A DNA stretch of 64,000 bases from Solirubrobacterales bacterium (GTDB lineage Bacteria > Actinomycetota > Thermoleophilia > Solirubrobacterales > Solirubrobacteraceae): NCBI GenBank assembly GCA_019240115.1, contig JAFAYV010000071.1, positions 31,596-95,595 of the forward strand, in the 5' to 3' direction. This document shows positions 7,531-16,260 of this stretch, piece after piece; within the stretch, counting starts at the first letter, position 1, and the number at the start of each line of letters is the position of its first letter. The notes below the pieces were generated by a model. That model was given only the letters and a program-made list of their open reading frames with translations, was not told where the DNA came from and did no database searches. Position numbers and translations under genes: made by a program.

Positions 7531-9285
7531 GTGACGTTCACCGGCTGGCTGACGATCTTCGGCTTCGCGGCGATCCTCACCGCGCTGGCGCTGCCGTTCG
7601 GCCGCTACCTGGCGGCCGTGTATACCGGCGGGCGCACCTGGCTGGACCCCGTGCTGGGTGCGCCCGAGCGCTTCCTCTATCGCCTGCTGCGCGCCGACCC
7701 GAGCGAGGGCCAGGACTGGCGGACCTACGCCAAGAGCCTGATCGTGTTCTCGCTGGCCGGGTGGCTGCTGCTGTTCCTGATCCTGCGCACGCAGACGCTG
7801 TGGGACTTCACCGGCCTGAACCCGCTGCACTACCACTCGGCGCCGTGGAACGTGACGTTCAACACGACGTCGTCGTTTCTGACCAACACGAACTGGCAGT
7901 ACTACGGCGGCGAGACGACGATGAGCTACTTCAGCCAGATGGCGGGGCTGACGGTGCAGAACTTCCTCTCCGCGGGCGTGGGGATCGTGGTCGCGGTGGC
8001 GCTGATCCGCGGGATCGTGTCGCGCGGCGGCTCGAGCCTGGGCAACTTCTGGCAGGACATCGTCCGGACGGTGCTCTACGTGCTGTTGCCGCTGTCGATC
8101 GTCGTCGCGCTCGTCCTGGTCTTCCAGGGCAGCATCCAGACGTTCTCGACCTACCTCGTCAGCCACGGCCTGACCAGCGGGGGCAGCCAGTCGATCGCCG
8201 TGGGCCCGGTCGCCTCGCAGGAGGCGATCAAGGAGCTCGGCACCAACGGCGGCGGCTTCTTCAACGTCAACTCGGCGCACCCGTTCGAGAACCCGACCGG
8301 CTTCACCAACCTCGTCGAGATGCTGGCGGTCCTGATCATCCCGGCGGCGCTCGTGTTCACCTACGGCCGGATGACCGGCAGCCGCCGCCAGGGTTACGCG
8401 ATCTACGCGACGATGATGGTGATGTTCCTCGGGGCGGCGGTCGTGTGCTACGTCGCCGAGGCCCACGGCTCCCCCGCCCAGCACGCCGCGGGCATCCACC
8501 ACGGGGGCAACCTCGAGGGCAAGGAGCAGCGTTTCGGGATCGCCGGCTCGGCGCTGTTCGACGTCGTCACGACCGTCACCTCGTGCGGAGCCGTCAACAG
8601 CGCGATCGAGTCGTTCACCGGGATCGGCGGCGCGGTGCCGTTCGCCAACCTGTCGGCGAGCGAGGTCATCTTCGGCGGGGTGGGGACCGGCCTGTACTCG
8701 ATCCTGCTCTACGTCCTGCTCGCGGTGTTCATCGGCGGGCTGATGGTCGGCCGTACGCCCGAGTACCTGGGCAAGAAGATCGAGGCGCGGGAGATCAAGC
8801 TGGTCGCGCTGGGCCTGCTGATCACGCCGCTGGCGGCGCTGTTCTCGACCGCGCTGGCGACAGCCAGCCGGGCCGGACGGGCGTCGATCTCGGCGACGGG
8901 CGTCGGGCCGCAGGGATTCTCGGAGTCGTTCTATGCCTACCTGTCGCAGGCCAACAACAACGGCTCCGCGTTCGCCGGTTACGGAGGGTTCGTGCAGCCC
9001 AACGCCGGCAGCCTCGGCTCCCACGGGATCACGTTCGCCGACCTGCTCGGCGGCTTCGAGATGCTGTTCGCCCGCTACGGGCCGATCCTGTTCGCCCTGG
9101 CGGTCGCCGGAACGCTCGTCGGCAAGCGGGTCAGTCCGGCGGGTCTGGGCACGATGCGCACCGACAATCCGACGTTCGTGATCCTGCTCATCGGGGTGAT
9201 CATCCTCGTCGGTGCGCTGACGTTCTTCCCCGCCCTGCTCCTCGGACCGATCGTCCAGGGCCTGACCGGACACCTCTACTCATGA
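7531..9285 (+). CDS. kdpA: K+-transporting ATPase subunit KdpA (K+ channel-like subunit)
   Basis: 584 residues from GTG 7531, preferred over GTG 7501 because GACGGAGATACC sits just before it and the protein then begins MTFTGWLTIFGFAA like the family. KdpA carries the selectivity filter in four repeated pore loops. Filter-like segments are visible: NTTSSFLTNTNWQYYGGE, KELGTNGGGFFNVNSAHPFE, TSCGAVNSAIESFTG and QANNNGSAFAGYGG. About ten membrane helices. It takes K+ from outside and passes it to KdpB, which hydrolyses ATP. Its stop overlaps the kdpC start (ATGA). Confidence 0.96.
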   Translation: MTFTGWLTIFGFAAILTALALPFGRYLAAVYTGGRTWLDPVLGAPERFLYRLLRADPSEGQDWRTYAKSLIVFSLAGWLLLFLILRTQTLWDFTGLNPLHYHSAPWNVTFNTTSSFLTNTNWQYYGGETTMSYFSQMAGLTVQNFLSAGVGIVVAVALIRGIVSRGGSSLGNFWQDIVRTVLYVLLPLSIVVALVLVFQGSIQTFSTYLVSHGLTSGGSQSIAVGPVASQEAIKELGTNGGGFFNVNSAHPFENPTGFTNLVEMLAVLIIPAALVFTYGRMTGSRRQGYAIYATMMVMFLGAAVVCYVAEAHGSPAQHAAGIHHGGNLEGKEQRFGIAGSALFDVVTTVTSCGAVNSAIESFTGIGGAVPFANLSASEVIFGGVGTGLYSILLYVLLAVFIGGLMVGRTPEYLGKKIEAREIKLVALGLLITPLAALFSTALATASRAGRASISATGVGPQGFSESFYAYLSQANNNGSAFAGYGGFVQPNAGSLGSHGITFADLLGGFEMLFARYGPILFALAVAGTLVGKRVSPAGLGTMRTDNPTFVILLIGVIILVGALTFFPALLLGPIVQGLTGHLYS

Positions 9286-9932
9286 AACGCATCCTCATCA
9301 CATCCGCCATCTCGATGATCGTGTTCACGCTGGCGCTGGGCATCGTCTATCCGCTGGTGATCACCGGGATCAGCCAGCTGGCGTTTCCGGGCAACGCCAA
9401 CGGTCAGCAGATCAGGGAGGGCGGTCGCCTGGTCGGCTCGAAGATCATCGGCCAGCAGTTCACAGACGTGGTGCTCAAGCCCGATGCGAAGCCCGAGATG
9501 GACTCGGCCGGCAACCCGGTCACCGTCCCCGACAAGCGCTACTTCCAGACGCGCCCGTCGGGCACCACCCCCGAAGACAACTCGGCGGCGACGACGTTCG
9601 CCAACCTCGGCCCCAACGACCTGGCCACCAAGCAGGCGATCGTCACCAACATGGACGCCTACCTCGCGCTCGAGCGGCCCTATGACCCCGGACTGACCGC
9701 GAGCCAGGTGCCCGTCGACGCCGTCGACACCTCGGCCTCGGGCATCGATCCCGACATCTCGCCGGCCAACGCCGACATCCAGGCCCACCGCGTCGCCGCG
9801 ATGCGCCATCTGACGCTCGCGACCGTGAAGGCGCTGATCGACCAGAACACGGCCGGCCGCGGCCTCGGCTTCTCCGGCGAGCCCTCGGTCGACGTCGTCA
9901 CGCTCAACCTCGCCCTGGACGCCAGGAGGTAA
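9282..9932 (+). CDS. kdpC: K+-transporting ATPase subunit KdpC
   Basis: 216 residues with one N-terminal membrane helix ([20 protein letters not shown]) and a soluble domain outside, the KdpC layout. Typical motifs: [18 protein letters not shown] and the C-terminal VTLNLALD. It supports nucleotide binding by KdpB in the complex. ATG 9282 overlaps the kdpA stop by four bases, implying translational coupling. Its position between kdpA and kdpB is unusual; the common order is A-B-C. The stop codon lies within the kdpB ribosome site. Confidence 0.95.
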   Translation: MKRILITSAISMIVFTLALGIVYPLVITGISQLAFPGNANGQQIREGGRLVGSKIIGQQFTDVVLKPDAKPEMDSAGNPVTVPDKRYFQTRPSGTTPEDNSAATTFANLGPNDLATKQAIVTNMDAYLALERPYDPGLTASQVPVDAVDTSASGIDPDISPANADIQAHRVAAMRHLTLATVKALIDQNTAGRGLGFSGEPSVDVVTLNLALDARR

Positions 9933-9934
9933 CC

Positions 9935-12028
9935 ATGGCCATCGCCGATCCCCCCGCTCAGCAGAGGCCCACCCGACCCGGCCGATCGCTGTTCACCGGA
10001 GACCTGGCCCGGCGGGCGGTGCTCGACAGCTTCGCAAAGCTCGACCCGCGGGTCCAGATCCGCAACCCCGTGATGTTCGTCGTCGAGCTCGGCGCGTTGA
10101 TCACGTCGGTCACCTGGCTGATCCAGGTGTTCGGTGGAGGGCCGCTCGGCGGCGGCCACGAGCCCGCCTGGTACACGTTCACGATCTCGATCTGGCTGTG
10201 GCTGACGGTCGTGTTCGCCAATCTCGCCGAGGCGTTCGCCGAAGGCCGGGGCCGGGCGCAGGCGGCGACGCTGCGGGCGATGCGCCAGGAGACCGAGGCC
10301 CATCTGCGCGATGGCGGCGTCAAGTCGGCCTCGGAGTTGACCAAGGGCGACGTCGTCGTCGTTGAGGCGGGCGAGCTGATCCCCGGCGATGGCACGGTGA
10401 TCGAGGGCATCGCCTCGGTCGACGAGTCGGCGATCACCGGCGAGTCGGCCCCGGTCATCCGCGAGTCCGGCGGCGACCGCAGCGCGGTCACCGGTGGCAC
10501 CCGCGTGCTCTCGGACCAGATCGTCGTCGAGATCACCCAGGAGCCGGGGCAGTCGTTCATGGACCGGATGATCGCGCTCGTCGAGGGCGCCGCCCGGCGC
10601 AAGACCCCGAACGAGATCGCGCTGAACATCCTGCTCGCGGGGCTGACGCTGATCTTCATGATCGTCGTCGCCACGCTGCGCCCGTTCGGCCTGTTCGCGC
10701 ACACTCCGATCTCGGAGACGACGCTGATCTCGCTGCTCGTGGCGCTCATCCCGACGACCATCGGCGCGCTGCTCTCGGCGATCGGGATCGCCGGCATGGA
10801 CCGGCTCGTGCGCCGCAACGTGCTCGCGCTGTCCGGGCGCGCCGTCGAGGCCTCCGGCGACGTCGACGTCCTGCTGCTCGACAAGACGGGCACGATCACG
10901 ATCGGCAACCGCCTCGCGTCGGAGTTCATCCCGATGCCCGGCGTATCGGAGACCGAACTCGCCGAGGTCGCCCAGCTCTCCTCGCTGGCCGACGAGACCC
11001 CGGAGGGGCGGTCGATCGTGGTGCTCGCCAAGCAGTACGGGATCCGCGAGCACGAAATGGCCGACCTGCACACCGAGTTCGTGCCGTTCAGCGCCCAGAC
11101 GCGGATGAGCGGCGTCGACCTCGACGGCCGCAGCCTGCGCAAGGGCGCCGGTGACGCGATCATCGGCTTCGCCGAGCAGGAGGGCGGGCACGCGCCCGAC
11201 GAGCTGCAGTCCACGCTGGACCGGATCGGGCGCGAGGGCGGCACGCCGCTGGCGGTCGCGCGCGACAGCCAGATCCTCGGCGTCATCTACCTCAAGGACA
11301 CGATCAAGGAGGGCATGCGCGAGCGCTTCGATCAGCTGCGGGCGATGGGGATCCGCACGATCATGATCACCGGCGACAATCGGCTGACCGCGGCCAAGAT
11401 CGCCGAGGAGTCCGGAGTCGACGACTTCCTCGCCCAGGCCACGCCGGAGGCCAAGCTGCAGCTGATCCGCGAGCAGCAGGGCACCGGTCGGATGGTCGCG
11501 ATGACCGGCGACGGCACCAACGACGCCCCGGCGCTCGCGCAGGCCGACGTCGGCGTGGCGATGAACACCGGCACCCAGGCGGCCCGCGAGGCCGGCAACA
11601 TGGTCGACCTGGACTCCAATCCAACCAAGCTGATTGAGATCGTCGAGGTCGGCAAGCAGCTGCTGATCACCCGGGGCGCGTTGACGACGTTCTCGATCGC
11701 CAACGACGTCGCCAAGTACTTCGCGATCCTCCCCGCGATCTTCCTCTCCACCTGGGCCACGACGCGGGAGGGCGAGGGGCCGCTGCACGTGCTCAACGTC
11801 ATGAATCTCGGGTCGCCACGCTCGGCGGTCATCTCCGCGATCGTGTTCAACGCCATCGTCATCCCGCTGCTGATCCCGATCTCGCTGAAGGGCGTGGCGT
11901 ATCGCGCGATCGGCGCCAGCGCGCTGCTGCGACGCAACCTGCTCATCTACGGCCTCGGCGGCCTGATCGCCCCGTTCATCGGGATCAAGCTGATCGACCT
12001 GATCGTCCACAACCTGCTCGGCGCGTAG
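9935..12028 (+). CDS. kdpB: K+-transporting P-type ATPase catalytic subunit KdpB
   Basis: 697 residues, the normal length for KdpB. Phosphorylation site Asp316 in [10 protein letters not shown], actuator TGES at 168-171, nucleotide-domain region KGAGDAI, hinge motif [20 protein letters not shown] and C-terminal membrane helices. It hydrolyses ATP to drive K+ import through KdpA. The start ATG 9935 has a strong AGGAGGTAACC site that also contains the kdpC stop. kdpD(N) follows after 6 bp. Confidence 0.97.
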   Translation: MAIADPPAQQRPTRPGRSLFTGDLARRAVLDSFAKLDPRVQIRNPVMFVVELGALITSVTWLIQVFGGGPLGGGHEPAWYTFTISIWLWLTVVFANLAEAFAEGRGRAQAATLRAMRQETEAHLRDGGVKSASELTKGDVVVVEAGELIPGDGTVIEGIASVDESAITGESAPVIRESGGDRSAVTGGTRVLSDQIVVEITQEPGQSFMDRMIALVEGAARRKTPNEIALNILLAGLTLIFMIVVATLRPFGLFAHTPISETTLISLLVALIPTTIGALLSAIGIAGMDRLVRRNVLALSGRAVEASGDVDVLLLDKTGTITIGNRLASEFIPMPGVSETELAEVAQLSSLADETPEGRSIVVLAKQYGIREHEMADLHTEFVPFSAQTRMSGVDLDGRSLRKGAGDAIIGFAEQEGGHAPDELQSTLDRIGREGGTPLAVARDSQILGVIYLKDTIKEGMRERFDQLRAMGIRTIMITGDNRLTAAKIAEESGVDDFLAQATPEAKLQLIREQQGTGRMVAMTGDGTNDAPALAQADVGVAMNTGTQAAREAGNMVDLDSNPTKLIEIVEVGKQLLITRGALTTFSIANDVAKYFAILPAIFLSTWATTREGEGPLHVLNVMNLGSPRSAVISAIVFNAIVIPLLIPISLKGVAYRAIGASALLRRNLLIYGLGGLIAPFIGIKLIDLIVHNLLGA

Positions 12029-12034
12029 TGGCCG

Positions 12035-13198
12035 GTGAGCCGTGGGACGTACAAGATCTTCCTCGGCATGGCCGCGGGCGTGGGCAAGACCTACCGCATG
12101 CTCCAGGACGGTCACGCCGAGGCCCACGAGGGCCGTGACGTCGTGATCGGCCTGCTCGAGTCCCACGGGCGCGCCGAGACCGCCGCGCAGGCGGCCGGCC
12201 TCGAGGTCGTCCCGCGCCGGCGCATGACCTATCGCGACACCGAGCTGAGCGAGATGGACCTCCCCGCGATCCTGCGCCGCGCGCCGCAGCTGTGCCTCAT
12301 CGACGAGCTCGCCCACACCAACGCGCCCGGGCTCGAGCACGACAAGCGCTACGAGGACATCGAGGACGTGCTGACGGCGGGGATCGACGTCTTCTCCACC
12401 GTCAACGTGCAGCACCTCGAGTCGCTCAACGACCAGGTCACCGAGCTGACCGAGATCCGCGTCCGCGAGACCGTCCCCGACGCGGTGCTCGGCTCCGCCG
12501 ACGACGTCGTGCTGATCGACATCACGCCCCAGTCGCTGATCGAGCGCCTGCGGGCCGGCCTCGTGTATCCGCCCGAGCGCGTCCCGGCGGCGCTGAACCA
12601 CTTCTTCAAGGTCGAGAACCTCGCCGCGCTGCGCGAGGTCGCGTTGCGCCAGGTCGCCGAGGAGGTCGAGTCCAAGCGCATGCCGCCGGCCTCCGAGGCC
12701 GACCACCGGCGCGAGGACCGGCTGATCGACGTCGCGGTCCCGGTGGCGATCGCCGAGCGGCTGCTCGCGCTCGTCACCCCCGACCCCGGATCGCAGCGAG
12801 TCGTGCGGCGCGCGTGGCGCTCGGCGCAGCGCCTCGGGGCCGAGATCGACCTGCTGTGGGTCGCCGACCATCGCGCGACCGCGGTCGAGGAGGAGCAGCT
12901 CGACGCGCTGCGCCGGCTGGCGAGCGTGATCGGCGCCCACCTGCTGATCGAGACCGGCGACGACGTGGCCGCGGTCGCGCAGCGCGTCGCCCGCGAGCGC
13001 GGCACCACCTACGTGATGATGGGCGCGCCGCGCCGGCGCAGCGCGTTGCGAGAGCTCATCTCGCCGCCGCTGCCGCTGCGGCTGATGACCGCGCTTCCCG
13101 GCGTCGACATCCGGATCGTCGCCGACCGGACCCAGCGCCAGCCCGAGCGGACCCAGCGCCAGCCCGACCGGACCCAGCGCCACCGGGAGGAGACGTGA
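12035..13198 (+). CDS. Stand-alone KdpD sensor domain (ATP-binding + USP), no kinase
   Basis: 387 residues equal to the cytoplasmic N-terminal part of KdpD. KdpD domain at 3-210 with Walker A GMAAGVGKT (11-19) and Walker B LCLIDELAHTNAPG; a universal-stress-protein-like domain at about 230-360 (VAVPVAIAERLLALVTP, TYVMMGAP). There is no membrane segment and no histidine kinase core, which are encoded at 2218-3633. The C-terminus holds three 7-residue repeats (RTQRQPE, RTQRQPD, RTQRHRE) from a 21-bp DNA repeat at about 13128-13190. GTG 12035 start, 6 bp after kdpB. It may regulate the remote kinase or act in a K+/c-di-AMP response (inference). Confidence 0.88.
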   Translation: MSRGTYKIFLGMAAGVGKTYRMLQDGHAEAHEGRDVVIGLLESHGRAETAAQAAGLEVVPRRRMTYRDTELSEMDLPAILRRAPQLCLIDELAHTNAPGLEHDKRYEDIEDVLTAGIDVFSTVNVQHLESLNDQVTELTEIRVRETVPDAVLGSADDVVLIDITPQSLIERLRAGLVYPPERVPAALNHFFKVENLAALREVALRQVAEEVESKRMPPASEADHRREDRLIDVAVPVAIAERLLALVTPDPGSQRVVRRAWRSAQRLGAEIDLLWVADHRATAVEEEQLDALRRLASVIGAHLLIETGDDVAAVAQRVARERGTTYVMMGAPRRRSALRELISPPLPLRLMTALPGVDIRIVADRTQRQPERTQRQPDRTQRHREET

Positions 13199-13821
13199 TC
13201 GCGATCGTCATCGCGGCGGCGATGGCCGCCGGCGCGGCGGCGGCGGCCGCGGCCCTCCACCATCGACGACGCACGGCGGTGGTCGGCGGGCCGACCGGGA
13301 CGGGCTGGCCCGGCCGGCGAGCCGCGGCGGCGCCGGCACCCCGCCCGGGAGCGCACCGGATCCTGTTCCCGTTCGTCGCCCAGGCCCTGTCGACCCGCGC
13401 GCTCGACGTCGCGCTGCGCCTCGCCCGCGCGCTCGACGCGACGCTCGTGCCGGTCTTCCTCGCGCGGGTGTCGCTCGACCTGCCGCTCGACGCCTCGATC
13501 CCGCGCCAGTCGGCGATCGCGCTGCCGCTTCAGGAGGCGATCGAGCAGCGCGCCGCCCACTTCGGGGTTCCCGTCGACTGCCGGATCGAGCGCGGTCGCA
13601 CCCACCGCCACGCGCTCCGAGAGGCGATCACCACCGAGCGCTACGACCGGCTCGTGATCGCTGCGGCCAACCGAAGTCACCCCGGGTTCAGCGCCGACGA
13701 CGTCGCGTGGCTGCTCGATCACGCGGCCGGCGAGATCGTCATCCTGCGCCCGGCCGACGTCGAGCCGGCGGAGCCACGCCCCAACGGCGTGGCCGCCTCG
13801 CTCACCCCGACGGCGGCGTGA
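13195..13821 (+). CDS. Membrane-anchored universal stress protein (USP) domain protein
   Basis: 208 residues. A short N-terminal hydrophobic, alanine-rich helix (IAIVIAAAMAAGAAAAAAAL) is followed by HHRRR and a linker, then a USP-like domain from about 55 to 190 (HRILFPFVAQALSTRALDVA; YDRLVIAAANRS; GEIVILRP). GTG 13195 overlaps the preceding stop (GTGA) with GGGAGGAG in front, so it belongs to the kdp operon. It probably replaces or complements the USP part of KdpD as a nucleotide or ion-status sensor. The 3' end overlaps the convergent VOC gene by 20 bp. Confidence 0.75.
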   Translation: MIAIVIAAAMAAGAAAAAAALHHRRRTAVVGGPTGTGWPGRRAAAAPAPRPGAHRILFPFVAQALSTRALDVALRLARALDATLVPVFLARVSLDLPLDASIPRQSAIALPLQEAIEQRAAHFGVPVDCRIERGRTHRHALREAITTERYDRLVIAAANRSHPGFSADDVAWLLDHAAGEIVILRPADVEPAEPRPNGVAASLTPTAA

Positions 13822-14635
13822 ACTGACTGAGCGTGAACTCGGCGCCGGCGGGATCGCGGACGGCGGCCTCGCGGGTCCAGCCGGTGTCCCGGCTGGAGAC
13901 GATCGTCGCCCCGAGGCGCTTGGCGGTCGCCGCCGCCGCGTCGCGATCCGGCACCGCGAACACGACGTGCCAGCGCGGCGCGGTCTCGCCGGTCGACGGC
14001 CGGTCGAGCCCGGCGATGACGTCCTCGAACCCCGGAGGGGCCTTGACGTCGGCCTGGCGGGCCCGGATGCCGGGGTCGACGGTCGCCTCGAGATGGTCGC
14101 CGTACCCGGGGCGCCGCCACATGACCGCCTCGGGGCCGAGCTCGAGGGCCTCCCAGCCGAACACGCGCTCGTAGAACTCACGCGCCGCCGGCGCGTCGGC
14201 GCAGTGCAGGTGCGAGAAGTTCCAGGCGCCGGGGGCGTTGACGAGCTGGGCGCCGGAGATCGCCCCGGCCTCCCAGAGCCGGAACGGCGTCCCGAGCGGG
14301 TCGACGCACGTCGCGCGGCGGCCGTCGGTGACGAGGTCCTCGGGCGGCGAGGCGACCTCACCGCCGAACTCGGTGACCCGGGCCACGGCGGCTTCGGCGT
14401 CATCGACGGCGATGTAGGTGTTCCAGGCCACGGGACCCGACGCCTCGAAGCGGATCGCGGCGACCTCGCGGGTATCGATCGTGGCCACCTGATACGCGCC
14501 CGGGACCGCGCCCTCGTCGCGGAACGTCCAGCCGAACAGCTGACCGTAGAACTCGACCGCGGCCTCGGGGTCGGGCTGGTCGGTGTCAATCCAGCAGGGC
14601 ACGCCCTCGGGATAGGTTCGGGTCTCCTCGCTCAT
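13802..14635 (-). CDS. Two-domain VOC (glyoxalase/bleomycin-resistance fold) protein
   Basis: 277 residues with two VOC modules, about 10-130 (PCWIDTDQPDPEAAVEFYGQ, TCVDPLGTPFRLWEAG) and 145-275 (WNFSHLHCADAPAAREFYER, AAVRDPAGAEFTLSQFTPP). Such tandem VOC proteins are common in actinobacteria, mostly uncharacterised; metal-dependent lyase, dioxygenase or drug-binding roles occur in the family. ATG 14635 (MSEETRTYPEGVP) fits the family N-terminus better than the longer frame. Stands alone, convergent with the kdp operon. Confidence 0.83.
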   Translation of the reverse strand: MSEETRTYPEGVPCWIDTDQPDPEAAVEFYGQLFGWTFRDEGAVPGAYQVATIDTREVAAIRFEASGPVAWNTYIAVDDAEAAVARVTEFGGEVASPPEDLVTDGRRATCVDPLGTPFRLWEAGAISGAQLVNAPGAWNFSHLHCADAPAAREFYERVFGWEALELGPEAVMWRRPGYGDHLEATVDPGIRARQADVKAPPGFEDVIAGLDRPSTGETAPRWHVVFAVPDRDAAAATAKRLGATIVSSRDTGWTREAAVRDPAGAEFTLSQFTPPSG

Positions 14636-14773
14636 CGCCGACAGCGTAGAGCCGAGCCGGCGGGCGCGCCACGCGACCGCCGCTCTCCCGCACCGGACCG
14701 GAAGCTCGAGGGCATCGTGGCGAGCTTCCTGGACGTCCACGGGCTGTAGCCCTCGCGCCGACGACGGGCCGAC

Positions 14774-15601
14774 CTACACGCTCAGCCCGCCGTCGACCGG
14801 GACCGCCGCCCCGGTCAGCGCCGAGGACTCCGGGCCGGCGAGCCAGACGAGCAGCGCGGCGACCTCCTCGGGATCGAGCAGGCGCTCGAGCGGCTGCTGG
14901 CTCGCGAAGGACTCGGCGGACGGCAGGCCGTAGAGGCGCGCGGTCTCGTCCAGGATCGCGGTCCGGGTGGAGCCGGGGCTGACCGCGTTGGCGCTGACGC
15001 CGGTGCCGCGCAGCTCGACGGCGAGCGCGCGGACCACACCGACGACGCCGGCCTTGGCCGCGCAGTAGGCGGCGAGCAGGGGCAGCCCGCGCGCCGCGGC
15101 GGTCGAGGCGAGCGCGAGAAAGCGCCCCCGGCGGGGCTCGGGGCGGCGCAGCAGCGCGGGAATCGCGACTCGGGCGCCGACGAGCACGCCGTCGAGACAC
15201 ACCGACAGGACCGCGCGCTCCTGCTCGCGTGGCATCTCCCACAGCGGCACCCCGCCGGCGATCACCCCGGCGCCGGCGACGAACGCGTCGAGGCCGCCGT
15301 GGCGCGTCTCGGCAGCGTCGACGACGGCGGCCATCGCATCGACGTCGGTGGCGTCGGCGACGACGGCCTCAGCGCCGGTGGCGGCGGCGACCGCCTCGAG
15401 CTGTGCGCGGGTGCCGAGCGCGTAGGGCAGCCCGGGGGCGTCGGCGCACGCGTCGACCGCGACCACGGTCCAGCCGGCCCGGCGCAGGCCGATGACGGTC
15501 GCCGCGCCGATCCCCCGCGCGGCGCCGGTGACGATCGCCACCCCGGACACCCCGGACACCCCGGCCGCCCCGCCGGCGTCGGCCGCGGCTACGTCAGCCA
15601 T
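14774..15601 (-). CDS. Mycofactocin-system SDR-family oxidoreductase
   Basis: 275 residues, short-chain dehydrogenase/reductase. NAD-binding motif VTGAARGIGAAT near residue 24, NAG-type AGAGVIAG, catalytic Ser in ALASTAAARG, Tyr and Lys in AAYCAAKAG, and the C-terminal PVDGGLSV. SDRs with non-exchanging NAD that accompany mycofactocin clusters are an established subfamily, and its place as last gene of the mft operon, overlapping mftE by 13 bp, supports that. Substrate unknown, an alcohol or ketone. The ATG at 15601 is chosen over the much longer open frame, whose upstream part is shadow of mftE and mftF. Confidence 0.83.
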   Translation of the reverse strand: MADVAAADAGGAAGVSGVSGVAIVTGAARGIGAATVIGLRRAGWTVVAVDACADAPGLPYALGTRAQLEAVAAATGAEAVVADATDVDAMAAVVDAAETRHGGLDAFVAGAGVIAGGVPLWEMPREQERAVLSVCLDGVLVGARVAIPALLRRPEPRRGRFLALASTAAARGLPLLAAYCAAKAGVVGVVRALAVELRGTGVSANAVSPGSTRTAILDETARLYGLPSAESFASQQPLERLLDPEEVAALLVWLAGPESSALTGAAVPVDGGLSV

Positions 15602-16260
15602 GCCCGCGCCATCGCCGCCAGCCGCTCCCCCTCCCGCGCCAGCCGATCGCGGCCGCGGTCCGCGCTCGCCCCGGCGGGGTCGCCGAGCACCCCGTTGGGG
15701 CTCGCCGCCGCCACCCCTCCCGCGCGCAGGTTGCCCATCAGCTCGGCCACCGGCGCCGGATTGCCCGCGGTCGCTCGAGCGACGTCGACGCGATCGGGCG
15801 CGATCGCGAGCATCAGCGAGGTCTCGAGCTCTCCGGCATGGGCGTCGCCCGACCAGCGCGGCGTCCACGCGCGGACGTCGCGGCCCTCGCCGCGCAGGGT
15901 GGCCACCGCCTCGGCGAGCGGCTCGGCGTTGCCCCCGTGGGCGCAGAGGAACAGGACGCGCGGGAACGTCTCGGTCGCCGAGCGGCCGAGCTCGACGAGC
16001 GCGGCCCGGGTCGCCGCGCGCCCGATCGACAGCGTGCCGGCGAACCCCTGGTGCTCGCCCGAGGCGCCGTAGCCGAGCGCCGGGGCCAACCACGCGCCCG
16101 GCACCTGCGCGCACAGGCCACGCGCGAGCGCGGTCGCGATCTCGGTGTCGGTCGTCAGCGGCAGATGCGGCCCGTGCTGCTCGGTGGCGCCGAGCGGCAC
16201 GACGAGCAGGCTCGGATCCGCGACCGCCGGCGAGGCGAGATGAGCGAGCTCAGGCGTCGT
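15589..16260 (-). CDS. mftE: MftE, creatininase-family mycofactocin peptidase (start codon unclear)
   Basis: Creatininase-fold metallopeptidase that releases the C-terminal Val-Tyr-derived moiety from modified MftA. Motifs: VPLGATEQHGPHLPLTTDTE (metal ligands Glu, His, Asp), APALGYGASGEHQGFAGTLS, FLCAHGGNAEPL and SGDAHAGELETSLML. About 220 residues, normal length. The family start would fall around TTPELAHLASP, but no ATG, GTG or TTG occurs in frame between the start of the protein and the low-complexity repeat upstream; the first in-frame GTG is inside VVPLGA. I give the boundary at the ACG codon 16258-16260 as nominal. It overlaps the mftF end, so coupling, a non-standard start, or an indel is possible. 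Confidence 0.82.
   Translation of the reverse strand, partial: TTPELAHLASPAVADPSLLVVPLGATEQHGPHLPLTTDTEIATALARGLCAQVPGAWLAPALGYGASGEHQGFAGTLSIGRAATRAALVELGRSATETFPRVLFLCAHGGNAEPLAEAVATLRGEGRDVRAWTPRWSGDAHAGELETSLMLAIAPDRVDVARATAGNPAPVAELMGNLRAGGVAAASPNGVLGDPAGASADRGRDRLAREGERLAAMARAWLT

Noticed and set aside
9680..13183. An 1167-codon open frame on the minus strand opposite kdpB/kdpD
   Set aside because: It is antisense to well-supported genes, its translation is Arg/Asp/Leu/Gln-rich without any domain, and such frames are common in very G+C-rich DNA.
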